A stretch of 64,000 nt of DNA from Amphimedon queenslandica. Its lineage: Eukaryota; Porifera; Demospongiae; Haplosclerida; Niphatidae. The notes under the pieces are model-generated. The model saw nothing but the letters and a program-made list of their open reading frames with translations, had not been told where the DNA came from and made no database searches. The stretch is taken from the NCBI RefSeq assembly GCF_000090795.2, contig NW_003546263.1, positions 258,778 to 322,777 of the forward strand. Reading direction: 5' to 3'. Position numbers and translations under genes: made by a program. Shown one piece after another: positions 1 through 12,142 of this stretch. Position 1 is the stretch's first letter. Each line of letters begins with the position of its first letter.

Positions 1-3000
1 TAATAATGATGATGATGATAATAACAATAGCATAATTATTATACGCTTTGTATGTTTGTGTACATGTATAGCTGCAATACATGCACTTACGTATATCTAA
101 TATTGGCAATAGGAGCATTTGCAATAAGGTCAGAAATACACACTCCATCAGGACCACAGTCTCTCACAACAGGTATCTATAATCAGAGAGAAAAAAATGG
201 ACATTGATAATAAAATCTTATGTGATAGTCAACATAACAGTGAAAAGTGCATGGGTGATTTGACGTTTTCAAAATTTAAAAAAAAAATTTAAAATTGATG
301 CAAAATTGGCCAAATTTTTAATTTTGTGCTTGAATACGTCGGTAAGAGTAAATCAGGCTTTAGGTATTTACAAAAAATACCCTGTACTATAGTACAGGGA
401 CTTTGGCCCAATTTTTAAGGAACTTAAAAATTCATAAAAAAATTCGATTTTAATCGGAATTAGTTCAAACTTCCTACACAACATAAGTACATGTATATGC
501 ATCAGATAAAATTATAAAAATAGAAAATTCTCTCCTAGTCAATTTTGGCGAAATTTGGTCAAAATCCCTATACTATAGTATAGGAACTTTGGTCGAATTT
601 TTGAGCAACTTTAAAAATTCAAGTCTGACCAAAATCAGCTACAAATTTGACACAAAACATGTACATTCGATTCATTAGTGTCACAAAGTTTAGCTCCATA
701 CCTCCCAGAACTACGAGTACATGTATATGAGTTTATCATTTTTACTCTCTAATATACTTATATATGTGTTGTATATGACACAACAATATGGGAGTCGATA
801 TCCAGAGACCGGGGATATTTTGAATTGATCACCCAAGGGCCAAAGGCCCAAGGGTGATATCGATTCAAAGTACCAGAGGTGGAGGGTGTATCGGCTATCG
901 ACCCATATTGGCGTGTTATACATGTATATGATATATCTCGTCTATGAATCTCATTAATGATATACATGTACATGTATATAGCTAAATAAACATGTACATT
1001 GCATATGCACGTACCTCTTGCTCAAAATACTGAAACTGAATGACTGGAATCTGAGAGAAGCTACTAGTAATGGGAACATCAGTATCCACAGGAGAAGAAT
1101 CACGTGGTATCTGCTCTAGCCCAACCCGTAGGTAGAAATCATTAAAATTAGTCGTGTTCTAAGAATAAGGGGAGAGTGGATTGGAATATTGAAAAAGATA
1201 TTAAATAATATTTAAGAAAAACCAAACATATTTTTAGGGATTGAAAAAAAAACAAAGCAAAACAGGCATCAAAAATGAGTAAAGGAAGAGAAAAAATAAA
1301 AATACAATTTAATGATTAAACAAATCAACAATTTTTATACATACCTTTACATATACTATAATATTCTCAGTGAATATTTGGTTAGGTTGAGTCAAATATA
1401 TTGGACGTCTTATAGAGGAACGTAAAGTATTATCAAAGAAAAGACGAGAACGTGTACCAGCAGCTATCACCTCACTCAGTTCGTAATAAGTACCTGTCAG
1501 CAATAATAATAATAATGATGATGATGATGATGATGATAATAATAACAACAATATAATAATAATAATGATATTAGCTAATAATAAATAATGATTCTCTCTT
1601 ACTAAATCCTGAAGGTATTTGTATTCCAGTATATGATGAGTTTATGGTAACTTGAAAACTATTAATGAAATAAAATGAGCCCATCAAACTATCTTATATA
1701 AATATTAATATTGTTTGTTTACATTTAAAGATGAGGAAATTATGATTAAATTTATAAATAAGAAACAATATGGAACTAAACAGAAAGCATACAAATGCCC
1801 TGGGCCACTCACTGCTGTGATGTAATTATCTTTAGCAGGCAACATGATACTGGGATACACATGTGCCTTAATATTGACCAAATAAGGACTGTCATTACAG
1901 TGCATGTAAAAGTATAGTTTATATATTTATATACATATACATGTAGGAATGTGGTTAGATATGTGTGGTTTTATTGGAATTCACATAAAATAAACTAAGT
2001 GTGGCCTCATCCTGCAAGCCAGCTGGCCAACAACAAGCACCTGGAAAGCATGAACAGTACCACACATTGTGGGCTTCATTTTGCTGTATAAAATTAGCAA
2101 GCATTCACTCATCATGGTATTAATAATATCCTCATAGAAACAATGACTATATTAATGTTGTTCCAGTATGACTTTTTCATTTCAGTTCTAGTTTAGTTCC
2201 ACTGAAATTACTTTTAATTTCAGTTCTAGTTACCTACTTCTTAGTAAAATAATTTTAGTTCTAGTACTAGTTTCAGTATTCCATAATGGCTAAAGTTTTA
2301 GTTCTAGTTTAGTTCCAGTACTATAGGCTTTTTAAATTTCAGTTCCGGTATATAGTTCCAGTACTTAGTCCTTTTGATTTTCAGTACTTAATTTTAGTTC
2401 CAGTTCATTTATAGTTTTGGTTGTAGTTCAAACAAAAACAACAATACCAAACACAAGCTTTTGCTTATAGCAATAAAGTTTAGTATTGTTTACAAGTAGT
2501 CTATATTCTTGCGAAGCAATAGACAGTGACATCCTACTTCCTATATAGTATTTTAGTTCTTAGACCATTTTAGTTCCAGTATAAGTTAAAGTACCTGTTA
2601 TAATTTTATTTAAGTTCTAGTTCTAGTTCCAGTAAATGTAGGGTAAATTAAATAATATGAGTACATAGTTCTAGTTAACTGTAATACAAATATTTTTAGT
2701 TCCAGTCTATAGAACAGGAACTAAAAATAAAAACCTGTACTTTAAGCCATTCTAGTTCTAGTTCCGAAGAACTGGAACAACACTAGACTATATACATGGA
2801 CTTATGAGGTCATGTTTTTCTTACCAGGTGTTATAAATGACTCCATTAAACGTGCAATTAAAGATACCCAACGCAACCCTAGTGACATTGGCAGTAAAAC
2901 TAATGTCGGTAACGGCGACTGGTATGGATCGCAACACAAATACAGTCTGGGACTCAAAAGCACCAACCACCAAATCTAAGGAGAGGGAGAGGGAGAGGGG

Positions 3001-3875
3001 GAGAGAGAGAGAGAGAGAAGGATCGAGCTAGAGCATTTCAGCATTACTAATGCACCTCTGTATCCATTTTGATCAATATCAGTAGTGCCGGTGAGAGAGA
3101 AACCAAATGAACGAACTCCTGACGTGAGACTAGTCACCTGGCGAGCAACTTCCGTTCCATTTATTCTCTATAGTGCACAAGAGTATACTGAATATAACCA
3201 AGGATATACTAGTCTGTATGCACCTGCTGTACTGTGGTATTGACAATAGATCCATTGACATTTTGACCATGATACACGTATACAACCCCGTCACCCTCAA
3301 ATGGAGCACCTACTGCAAAATCTATAGAGAGAAATAAAGAGATGAACATCGTGTATGATATGCTGTTATACCAATGGGAGTTACCATTGTATCCATCGTT
3401 GTTGATGTCACCAAGAGTGGCTATTGCTATACCAAACCGGCCTCCATCGCCCTGTCCATATATAGATCCAGTGTATGCAAAACTACCAGTACCAGTGCCC
3501 TTTATGAAAAAATAAACACATAAAATCATACACTAAATATACAACGTACATGTATATGTACATTATACATGTACATGTACATGTATCCTTTTTTGTCCCT
3601 TATACATGAATTCCATATGTCTCCCTTCCTTTTTCTCCCACTTCCTCTCTCTCTCTCCCCCCTCTCCCTCTCATGTACAGATACGGTACGTACCTCGTTT
3701 CTGTAAATCGCAACTCGTCCTGACTCAATGTGCTGTCTATTGGGATCAATGTAAATCGGAGCACCGACAAGAATATCATCCCAACTAAAAAATAAAAGGG
3801 AATTTAATGTCTAAACTACATGCAGCTGTCATGCACATGTACATGTACATAATTGATTACAGGGTACAAGAAGTA

Positions 3876-3918
<43 letters not shown>

Positions 3919-5524
3919 GCCCCACACATACCCATCTCCATTAAGATCAGTTACTGCAACTGAATATCCAAACTGCTCACCGAACTGTGACAATTATTTA
4001 TAAAAATAGTGAAACTAATAAATAAATAAATCACCTGTTCTCCATCAAGAAATAATGTAGGTATTTCAGTAGCACTAGTAACAATGTAAACCTAAAAAGA
4101 AACAATCAGGTATATTGCTGGTGGCTTCATGAGGCATGCAACAGTTAAGTGTGTTACATGTAACAGTGATTATATAGCTTACCCTCCCAACTTGTGTCGT
4201 CTTGTTATACTTAGGAGCTGATGCAACTACATCTAATGGAGTAAGTTATTAAGAGAGGGGAGGGAGAAGGGTTATACATATACTAATACACATTACAAAA
4301 TAATATTGTACCTTTGACAGACTGACTGGTCAAGTAACCACTAGATAAGGCAAAACCTATTTGTGTATATACATGTATAAAAAATCATGATGATGTGACA
4401 TATAAAATGGAGAGAAGGAAAAAAAGGAGTGAAAGCAGGATAGATTAGAAAAAAATATATACCGAAATAAGAAAAATCATCGTCAGGGACATTAATAGGA
4501 AGATTATTAGTGCCTGATACTTGGCCGTTAGAAGCATTAACACGTGGCAACTGCCCCAGAAGACTGTTATCTAGTGGTATAGCTGTGTTATTCGTGTATA
4601 GGTGAAGTTCTCTGGTAGGTTTATTTTTAGCAGTTATAGTAGTAGTTTCAGTGACTGTACCCAGTGGATTATAATAGTAGACACCGCCTGTACTGGTATC
4701 CCTACCAGGAGCACTAGCCATCAGAATTGGACCTGTCTCAAATTCCTAAAAAATGTTACTATGATGATCAAAGGTTTCTGCAAGTGGTATTTTAATGACA
4801 GATTCATTTTGCAAATTTATACCCACACAAAACTTAATTTAATGCAGATACACTGTACAGACACGTGCACATTATAATTGCAATTATAGGAAATTTGGTA
4901 ATTGGTAGATAAAATTGGAAAATAAAATTGCTTTATTCTGAGCATACTCAACGACACAGCTTCAAAATCCCCCAATATAAATGGCCAGTATAAAAATAAC
5001 CAATACAATTAAGCCTGACGCAACGCAAATGAACACAAAAATGGAATTTAACCAATATTTGCGTCAACTTCGAAGCGTTTTGTGTCAAAAGGTCAAATCG
5101 CCCACACACTTTTGACAGTTCTGTCGAATTTAAACCAGCTAGGCTTCAATTGTATTGGTGATTTGGCCTAATATTAAGTTTTCCCACTATACAATAATTA
5201 TACATAATTGAAAATGGAGTCTTACTGGGGCTGAGTTCAGACTAGTGGTGACACCAACAGAGAATCCTGCTTCACAGAAACCTTCTCCATTCTGATTATT
5301 ACCACTACCACTTCTAACTGTATACATAATATCCATGCATGAACAAAAATAAAATTACGTAAATATTCATAATGGCTTACAGCAAGGGTTCATCCTTAGG
5401 AAATTAGTTAAATTACGACCAGAATATACACACTGGCCTCTTGGCTGAGAATTAGCGGTGGTAGGAAGATCAGTAAACTCCCACAATGGAGCACAGGCCT
5501 AATAATAACAACAACAACAACAAT

Positions 5525-5566
<42 letters not shown>

Positions 5567-7687
5567 AATAATACTAATAATAGAAAAGGAGATAGAGTTA
5601 AGGTTATACATGTAGGTCTGAATCCTACTAGAATTAAAAGTGGTTATTTGCAAAAAGTTTACTCCCACAAGAGTTTCTGGCTATATACAGCCTAAACTAT
5701 AGCTAATTCCTTCTTCCATATACAATGTACGTGTATGTCAACATACGACAAAAAATCCTTCTTCACTGTAAACTGTTGCTCCCATCTGCTGCCCATTCTT
5801 GTTTTGTGCGAAAAAAATGTCTTTAAAATCATCACTTAGGCCAGGGACATGTATGTCAACATTTCCTAATAACAACAACAACAACAATAATAAATAATAA
5901 TAATAATAACAAGAGTACTAACCAATTCTGTCAAAGAGGAGTCCATCAGGTTCCCTTGCGTCCCCGTCACCAAGAGAAGCGGTACAATTCTCAGAGGAGA
6001 GGGAACACTGATACACAAGTCCTGTCTTATTGTTCATACCATCTGGATTATTATGACTAAGACATGCAAGTGATTGAGCATCATCATTAGAAGTAATACC
6101 AAAGACATGACATGATAAGTTAGACGGAGGGACGTCAGCGGTGCTTAGCCCACCAGGGTAAGCACCACGAGGAGCACCGACCATTATACTATAAAGAAAA
6201 AGAGGGAGAAATATCAACTATATAAAATAAATACTATAAAAGAGAGATAGATATTAACTATCATGCTACATTATAAAGAAAGAGAGGGATATCAACCGTA
6301 TTAATCTATTATACTATTAGCATTATAAAGATGAAAGAGAGGGAGGGATATTATAGAGTGTGTGTGTGTGTGTGTCTGTGTATCATTAAGTGTCATGTGA
6401 GCATATAACAGGATAAAGGTACAGATTGTTGTATATAAACACACTACAATCATACATACACATACATACTATACAGTACGTCACAATGAGGTATACTATA
6501 TGCAGATGTAAGTGTGTATGTGTGTTCCCATTATAACTGTTTATATAGTACAAATTGTGAGTAAAGGAGTGCCTATATATAAGATGCATGCATACACAAA
6601 ATCAGATTTTAATCTATAAAAACAGAAATAATAAAACACACAAACAGTATGTGCATTAATGGAACAAATTACAAAGCTGGATGTACATACACATGTATAC
6701 ATATATGGTTATTGCATAAGCTTTGTTTATGGTTCTTCATTACAAGCAATCGTATAATCATTACATCATATTAATATCCTTTCATACGGCCTACTCTTGT
6801 ACCATTTCCTCCCTTTTTCTTTCTTATCACTACATTGCTCTCTTTAGCTCTCATATCACAGAGGCTACCCTTACAATATACTGATTGCACTAGTATCATG
6901 TACATGTATTATTAAAATAGCCTAGGATTAATGATTTGTTTTCCAAAAGTGTCAGTGTACAACTAAAAACATTAAACAATCGTTTATGTGTGTTAATTTT
7001 TATAAAAAAAGCCTTCGCTTAGAGGTAAGAGGAACAGACAGGCAAACACACAATTGATAATTATTTAAGTGATCAAAAGGTGTCACTCGCTGCTTATTCA
7101 TTCCTAGAATTCTAGTCTAACATTACAGACACCATGTTACTAGTGTCACCTAGCCTACATAGATGTAAACACATTGCATATAAGTGTACATGTATATATA
7201 TACAACCCACAGCCATTTCTTGCTGTATTCATAAACACAAGCCTCAGGCAATAACTCAATAAATACTTTTGGAGAAGCAACTGAAGTTAAAATTATACAA
7301 GCTATGATTTTCTTCATTAAATATACATTACTGTAGAATCAACAAGCCTAGCTTAACAATTTAACAAGTATTATTTTAATAAAGCTAAAATTCAATTAAT
7401 TTGAAAAATACATCAAAATAGAGGGGAAAGAGCAAATAATACAACAGAAAGGCCACTTACAGGGTTTGGTCAAGTATTTCTTCTAAAGTCATATTACCAG
7501 GGCTTTCAAACAGCCGGTGCACAGCGACAGAATAACCAAACGAATCCTCTGTCATCCCGGTACTTCTAGCAGGGGATATCTTAGCAATGGGCTTATATAC
7601 GTCTATAGATTCTACGCCGGCCCCATCGGAGAAACAGGTGAGGGCGAGGAGGAGAAGTCCTGCCGAGTGGAGACGAATACCCAGCAT
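1..7687 (-). CDS. Integrin alpha subunit (5' part; continues beyond position 1)
   Basis: Multi-exon gene. The first exon (7687 down to about 7463) starts with MLGIRLHSAGLLLLALTCF, a clear signal peptide, followed by the segment that opens the beta-propeller. Downstream exons carry FG-GAP-type repeats. An exon near 6185-5920 begins MVGAPRGAYPGG. Exons near 3490-3220 contain LGDINNDGYN, a DxNxDG calcium loop, and DFAVGAPFEGDG. Exons near 1510-1320 and 1150-1015 look like the thigh/calf beta-sandwiches. An exon near 175-90 has RDCGPDGVCISDL, resembling the DCG..C.PDL signature of integrin calf domains. Integrin alpha chains pair with beta chains to form cell-matrix adhesion receptors. The transmembrane helix and cytoplasmic tail would lie left of the window. 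No inserted I-domain was noticed, as expected for a non-vertebrate alpha chain. Introns hold many repeats. The start lies 200 bp from the divergent pyridoxal kinase. Family assignment is firm; subclass and ligand are unknown. Confidence 0.9.
378..660. repeat. Dispersed repeat, two degenerate units, with 20-bp palindrome
   Basis: Two successive units lie in an integrin intron. Each has a core reading tactatagtacaggaactttgg or close to it, followed by stretches such as agttcaaacttcctacacaacataagtacatgtatatgcatcag. The first core, at 380-399, is a perfect 20-bp palindrome (ccctgtactatagtacaggg). The core recurs near 570 in a degraded form, giving a spacing of about 186 bp. Related copies occur at 41520, 42950, 51230, 54880 and 61625. 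Confidence 0.75.
770..935. repeat. Foldback / MITE-like inverted-repeat element
   Basis: The left end (gacacaacaatatgggagtcgatatcc) is inversely matched, with a few differences, by the right end (ggctatcgacccatattggcgtgtta). The centre is a near-palindrome, cacccaagggccaaaggcccaagggtg, whose arms pair except at the AA/TT positions. It lies in an integrin intron. The core resembles the palindromic centre of the element at 54268-54435. Confidence 0.6.
2150..2790. repeat. Degenerate AGTTC-rich short-period repeat
   Basis: About 640 bp inside an integrin intron are filled with dozens of variants of tttagttctagttccagt and agttccagtact, separated by short AT-rich spacers. The array is strand-biased towards AGTTC/AGTTCCAG. 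It shows no fixed period and no convincing open reading frame. Confidence 0.7.
3879..3916. repeat. (CA)n microsatellite
   Basis: An uninterrupted CA dinucleotide run of about 38 bp in an integrin intron. Confidence 0.9.
4999..5160. mobile_element. MITE-like element with about 20-bp terminal inverted repeats
   Basis: The left end ccaatacaattaagcctga is matched in inverse orientation by the right end ctaggcttcaattgtattgg, which differs by one inserted base and an end mismatch. The interior (about 120 bp) has secondary inverted segments around gcgtcaacttcgaagcg and no coding capacity. It sits in an integrin intron. The structure suggests a non-autonomous DNA transposon. Target-site duplications were not resolved. 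Confidence 0.5.
5507..5575. repeat. (CAA)n / (AAT)n microsatellite
   Basis: A trinucleotide run of CAA grading into AAT, in an integrin intron. It gives poly-Asn or poly-Val open frames that are artefacts of the repeat. Confidence 0.9.
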
Positions 7688-7887
7688 TTTGAAAGGGAGG
7701 CTTCCCCTAGCGAGAATATAATTTGAACCTTATCTCTAATTCTCTAATGCGCCTGGAAGTGAGACAACTGAGCAATCTGTCTATCTCTTTGGCCCAGTCT
7801 GCGGTCTCTCTATGTGTAATGAGAAATTGAGAATTGTAAAAGGCGTACACACTACACCCACGCATGAATGCATGCACCACACAAATC
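7688..7887. promoter_or_regulatory. Putative bidirectional promoter, integrin alpha / pyridoxal kinase
   Basis: Exactly 200 bp separate the two divergent start codons. The spacer must hold both 5' UTRs and both promoters unless the UTRs overlap. No clear TATA box was seen. Confidence 0.45.
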
Positions 7888-8746
7888 ATGGCCGCCGACT
7901 CGAGGCAGAGGCATGTCCTCTCCATTCAAAGCCACGTCGTCCACGGGCGAGTAGGAAACACTGCGGCAGCCTTTCCTTTACAAGTAGGTCTTAGATTCTC
8001 ACAATGTCTCATCTTTTACACATTTTGCTAGCTACTAGGCTACGAGGTAGACCTCATAAATAGCGTGCAGCTCTCCAATCACACGGGTAGGTGAGGTTGT
8101 ACGCCCACGTAAATAATCTACCATCTTGATCACTTGTAACATTATTATGATAATTATTATACTATTTTTCCATGTTAAGTTTATGAATATTGAATCTTGC
8201 TGTACACAATAATAATTATTAATTTTTATTAATGTTAACTGCATAGGGTACCCTACGTTTAAAGGACAGGTATTAGAGGCAGCAGAACTGGACGTCTTGC
8301 TGTCTGGGCTACGCTCAAACTCGCTTCTCTCTAATTATACTCATATCCTGACAGGTCAGTTTAATTTTCAATTTGAAATTTTTGATTTGACTATTGACGG
8401 ATTACATTATAATAACGCAATCATTGAGGCTAAACAATATCTTTACCTTATGGTAATGTTGTGTTGTTTTTATTTACTTTGTATTAGGTTATATTGGATC
8501 TTACTCTTTCCTTAGCAAAGTGTATGATTTTGTGAGAGAGATGAAAGGCAAGAATCCAAATCTTATATACGGTAAATCAAATCACCTCTAATATCGTTAA
8601 GAATGATAAATTAGTTATCAATTAATTGATTAAATCATGCTAATAATTAAATCATGCTAAACTGGTACGTTAGATAATAATAATAATAATAGTGAGGCGT
8701 GGAGAGAGGGAGTGAGAGGAAGTAGGGTCAGGTTTAGTTAATTATA

Positions 8747-8788
<42 letters not shown>

Positions 8789-10266
8789 GTATACTCATTG
8801 TTGGTGGCACCTGCCATACTGGTATGCTCTCTTCACTTGGCTGTCACAGTGTCACTGTCAATCTATACATGTACACATAATCTTGTCTCGCCTCTCTCTT
8901 CCTTTAATCTTCCTCCTAAAGGAAGAGAAGATAAACAATCACACTATACATCTTTACACATCTTTATCAACAAGTATGCTATTAAGATATAATTATTGTA
9001 GCTTTTACTTTTAGCATAGTGTATAATAGCTTACCATAAACAATATACATTGTGTATACATGCACTTTAAAATGAGTACTCGTATCAGTCGAGTTTATTT
9101 TACACATACACTAAGTTTCAAAGGCTAAAATAACAGTGGCATAACTTCTGTTTTATTTTATTTTATTAGTTTGTGATCCTGTTATGGGAGACAATGGACA
9201 GATGGTAACAAATGCATACAAATATAAAATGAATTTGACGATGATGATAACTGTTGTAGTATGTTCCTAATGATTTGCTACCAGTGTATCGTGAGAGACT
9301 AGTCCAAATTGCCGACCTTTTGACTCCAAACTGCTACGAAGCTGAGTCAGTGCTTTAATGATAGAAACATTGTGTGTAATCTCTAATAATTATTATTGAT
9401 TTAGATTATTAACTGGCATTAGTATAAAGACTGAGAATGATGCACAAATGGTATGACAAAGTGAGATGGTAAAAAAAGTATCATTACCTATTCCTATAGG
9501 CAATAGAAGCACTGCTAAAGGAAGGAGCTAAGACGGTAGTCATAACAAGTATTGAATTAAATACTGATGACAATAACCTAATACTCATAGCCGGTAATAG
9601 AGAAGGTAAAAAAGAGAATTAAAATGGGAGGAAAGAAAATTAAGAGACATGTGTGAAAATTAAGAGACATAATGTTTATTATCATGATGTCTTAATTTCT
9701 TTTAGGAGAAAAGGTTAGATTGTCGTATCCTAAAATCAGAGCACAGTTCACAGGTACAGGAGACCTTTTCACAGCTCTGCTCTTAGGATGGAATGAGCAT
9801 GGACTTAAAGTAATCCTAAAGTCAATATTCTGCTCTTGTAATAATGTATACACATGGAAATTCTTGTTTCTCTTTTGGTCAAAACAAATTCATAACTCAA
9901 ATATTTTTTTGTTTTCAGTATCACAATGAGCATAATTATTATTATAAAAATTAATTGTAAAAAAATTGAAATTATGGGTCATTATTTTTGACCAAAGACC
10001 ATTAAAAATTGTTGCAATAATAATAATGTATAGGTGTCATGTGAGAAGGCTTTAATGACAATGCAAGCAGTTCTGAAAAGGACACAAGAAAATGCACTAA
10101 GTATGGCAGACAGGAACCTTTAAAATTATTATTATTCGATTTATTTCCAGGGCTATCGGAAGGTAAAGTACCATCGGCTGAGCATATAGAACTACAACTG
10201 GTGAGGAGTAAAGGAGATATTGAATCACCACCTCCTTTTCATTCATCCTGTAACCATGTGACATAA
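7888..10266 (+). CDS. PDXK: Pyridoxal kinase
   Basis: This enzyme phosphorylates pyridoxal, pyridoxine and pyridoxamine with ATP in the vitamin B6 salvage pathway in the cytosol. Eleven exons can be joined with GT-AG junctions and matching phases: 7888-7983, 8032-8086, 8247-8354, 8488-8571, 9170-9204, 9260-9345, 9405-9450, 9500-9605, 9706-9809, 10034-10100, 10151-10266. They total 903 nt and give a 300-residue protein, the usual length for animal PDXK. Signatures in order are [11 protein letters not shown] near the N-terminus (substrate loop), [14 protein letters not shown], the [10 protein letters not shown] phosphate-binding segment, [14 protein letters not shown], and [14 protein letters not shown], whose Asp is the catalytic base in this ribokinase-like family. 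The start ATG at 7888 places the IQSHVVHG motif where it normally lies. The gene ends 135 bp from the convergent MFI-like gene. Confidence 0.96.
8752..8786. repeat. (TA)n microsatellite
   Basis: A TA dinucleotide run of about 35 bp in the intron between pyridoxal kinase exons 4 and 5. Confidence 0.9.
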
Positions 10267-10401
10267 AGATAATTATATAATTATTGTTAATTTTTAAGAA
10301 AGAATGATGACAATAATAATTATTATAAAATAACTTCTGAAGATCCCAAGCCAGTCATTATTATACAGAAGAAAAGTAAGGAATGCAACAACCAGTAGTA
10401 T

Positions 10402-11944
10402 CTATGCTTTAATGAGCTGTACTGTATAAGGATCAGTGGTTGCACTTGTACCAAATGAATGCCAATCACTGATGTATCTTATGAAGAGAAAATTAATATA
10501 AAAATGAGAAAAAGAGATTTTACTGACTTATCATAATCAAGTTCATTGCTCCATTGAATTAGTCCGTCTACTTCGCTACCATCCTCTTGCTCCATCTCTT
10601 CTCCATTTACATTTGCAGTATATCTTTTAAATGTATATTACATAAATCATACTTTCATTGTCTTTTTGGGTGCATTATCTATAATTATTAGATATTTAAA
10701 ACTAACAATTTCGTTAGCCATTCTATTCTTTTTTGCTTGCGCTTCTTTTCGAGATCCTCTCGCCTCATTAGCTACAAACGGAATGAATTATAGTTACAGT
10801 ATATAGAAATGAAAAATATACCTTTAAATGTCTGAACGGTTGAACAGGCTTAGGCATAAGCGAAGGCTCATTGAGCTACAATAAAAAAATACAAAGTCTG
10901 TGTGAGTGTACTCAATTACCACAACTGGCCTCCAGCCATTATTCTCTTCTCTTCTATACCAGCCACTCGTATCGTGGGGGACGGAGAGGGCAGTGTTGTT
11001 ATGGAGCTCTTTTGCTAGTGACTTTCTCTCACACATTGCTGTGTAGTCCCTTGGAGAGGAAGCACACAAGTCAACAACAGTTCTATTAGTGTATATCTTG
11101 TAGTACACCATTGGAGGAAAGGTCTCCTGTAACAAAAATAGGAATAAAATTAATGAGTGAGTGTTTTTCGGTCCTTACTCCTCCTAACCGGAATCTCACA
11201 TAGCAGCCAGATGCTTTATCAAGGAGTTTAGCCTTATAGTAAGGAAAGCAATGTCAGTTTAAAAGCTATGGGGGTTCTCTACCTCTTGAGGATTAATGCA
11301 GCGAAGTAGGTACGAAGGATCGCCTCTTCTGTGAAAATTAATAAGATTCTGAAATGACTGGAAAAGTTTTTTGTTCTGTATTTGAAAAGAGATACAGGGA
11401 TGATATTGCAAGGTTGCATGGCTACAATGTACTAACTTTATATTGCCTCCAGGCTCTTTGAATCGAACATGCTCCTGCAACACGTGTTGATTGCAACTTA
11501 GACTGCATAGGGATAGATTTTTATTCATACTAAGTAAAGCCCAACATACATGTACATACATACGCTGCATGCAGGCAAGCAATTAGCAGCTTGTTGCAGT
11601 TAAAGTTATTCTCATACTTTATTGCCAGTTCTAGCAAATAGTTCTCTGATTTTTAGTCTAGTCCGATTTCCTCTCCAGACTCGCTGTATCTCTAGCGAGG
11701 CTGCTATTTTAATCTCGTCCTTGTATCCTTTCTTCTTTTTTCCTCTGATAACGTCCTAAGGGAGACGAGAGTTATGATTTTCCAATTTTTTTATTGATGT
11801 ACTTTTCTGTATTCTGACCCAGATACTGCGAGAAGATAAGTAGGATCGATGTCCCCTAAAAGTACAATTAGTAGAGAGGCTGACAAGCTGAAACAAACCT
11901 GGAAAAGCAACAGACTTGAGCAAATCAGAAAAATTAAACGCCAT
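10402..11944 (-). CDS. IQ-motif protein of the C11orf65 / MFI family
   Basis: In vertebrates, C11orf65 (MFI) has been described as a regulator of mitochondrial fission. The sponge role is inferred only from similarity. Exons on the minus strand start with MAFNFSDLLKSVAFPG. An IQ-like helix follows (SLEIQRVWRGNRTRLKIREL), then a second (SIQRAWRQYK). The family-specific stretches come next: FQNLINFHRRGDPSYLLRCI, FPPMVYYKIYTNR, DLCASSPRDYTA and SGWYRREENNGWRPV. Near the C-terminus are RREDLEKKRKQKRIEW and YISDWHSFGTSATTDPY, ending at a TAG complementing 10402-10404. The order matches the vertebrate protein, which starts at the second IQ helix. The sponge form therefore has an N-terminal extension with an extra IQ helix. 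It is tail-to-tail with pyridoxal kinase and lies 198 bp from the end of CEP43. Confidence 0.8.
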
Positions 11945-12061
11945 CTTGCCAATTTAGAGAATAGATGTAACGTTGCCTAGCAACAGAATGTAGGCGTGGC
12001 TCATTAAAATTTTATTGATTTAAAAATTAATTTTTGTAAAATTAAAACTACCAAACTGAAA

Positions 12062-12079
12062 CTGTGTATAATGCATGAG

Positions 12080-12112
<33 letters not shown>

Positions 12113-12116
12113 GGTA
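12062..12116. repeat. (GA)n(G)n tract
   Basis: A GA dinucleotide run continuing into a G homopolymer, between the MFI-like gene and the CEP43 stop codon. Confidence 0.85.
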
Positions 12117-12142
12117 AAGGAAAGAGGAGAGTTAAAATAGAG

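Noticed and set aside
5408-5695. Open frames encoding poly-Asn (plus) and poly-Val (minus)
   Set aside because: They arise from the CAA/AAT microsatellite in an integrin intron.
8747-8992. Plus-strand frame starting [10 protein letters not shown]
   Set aside because: It starts in the TA microsatellite and lies in a pyridoxal kinase intron flanked by phase-matched exons.
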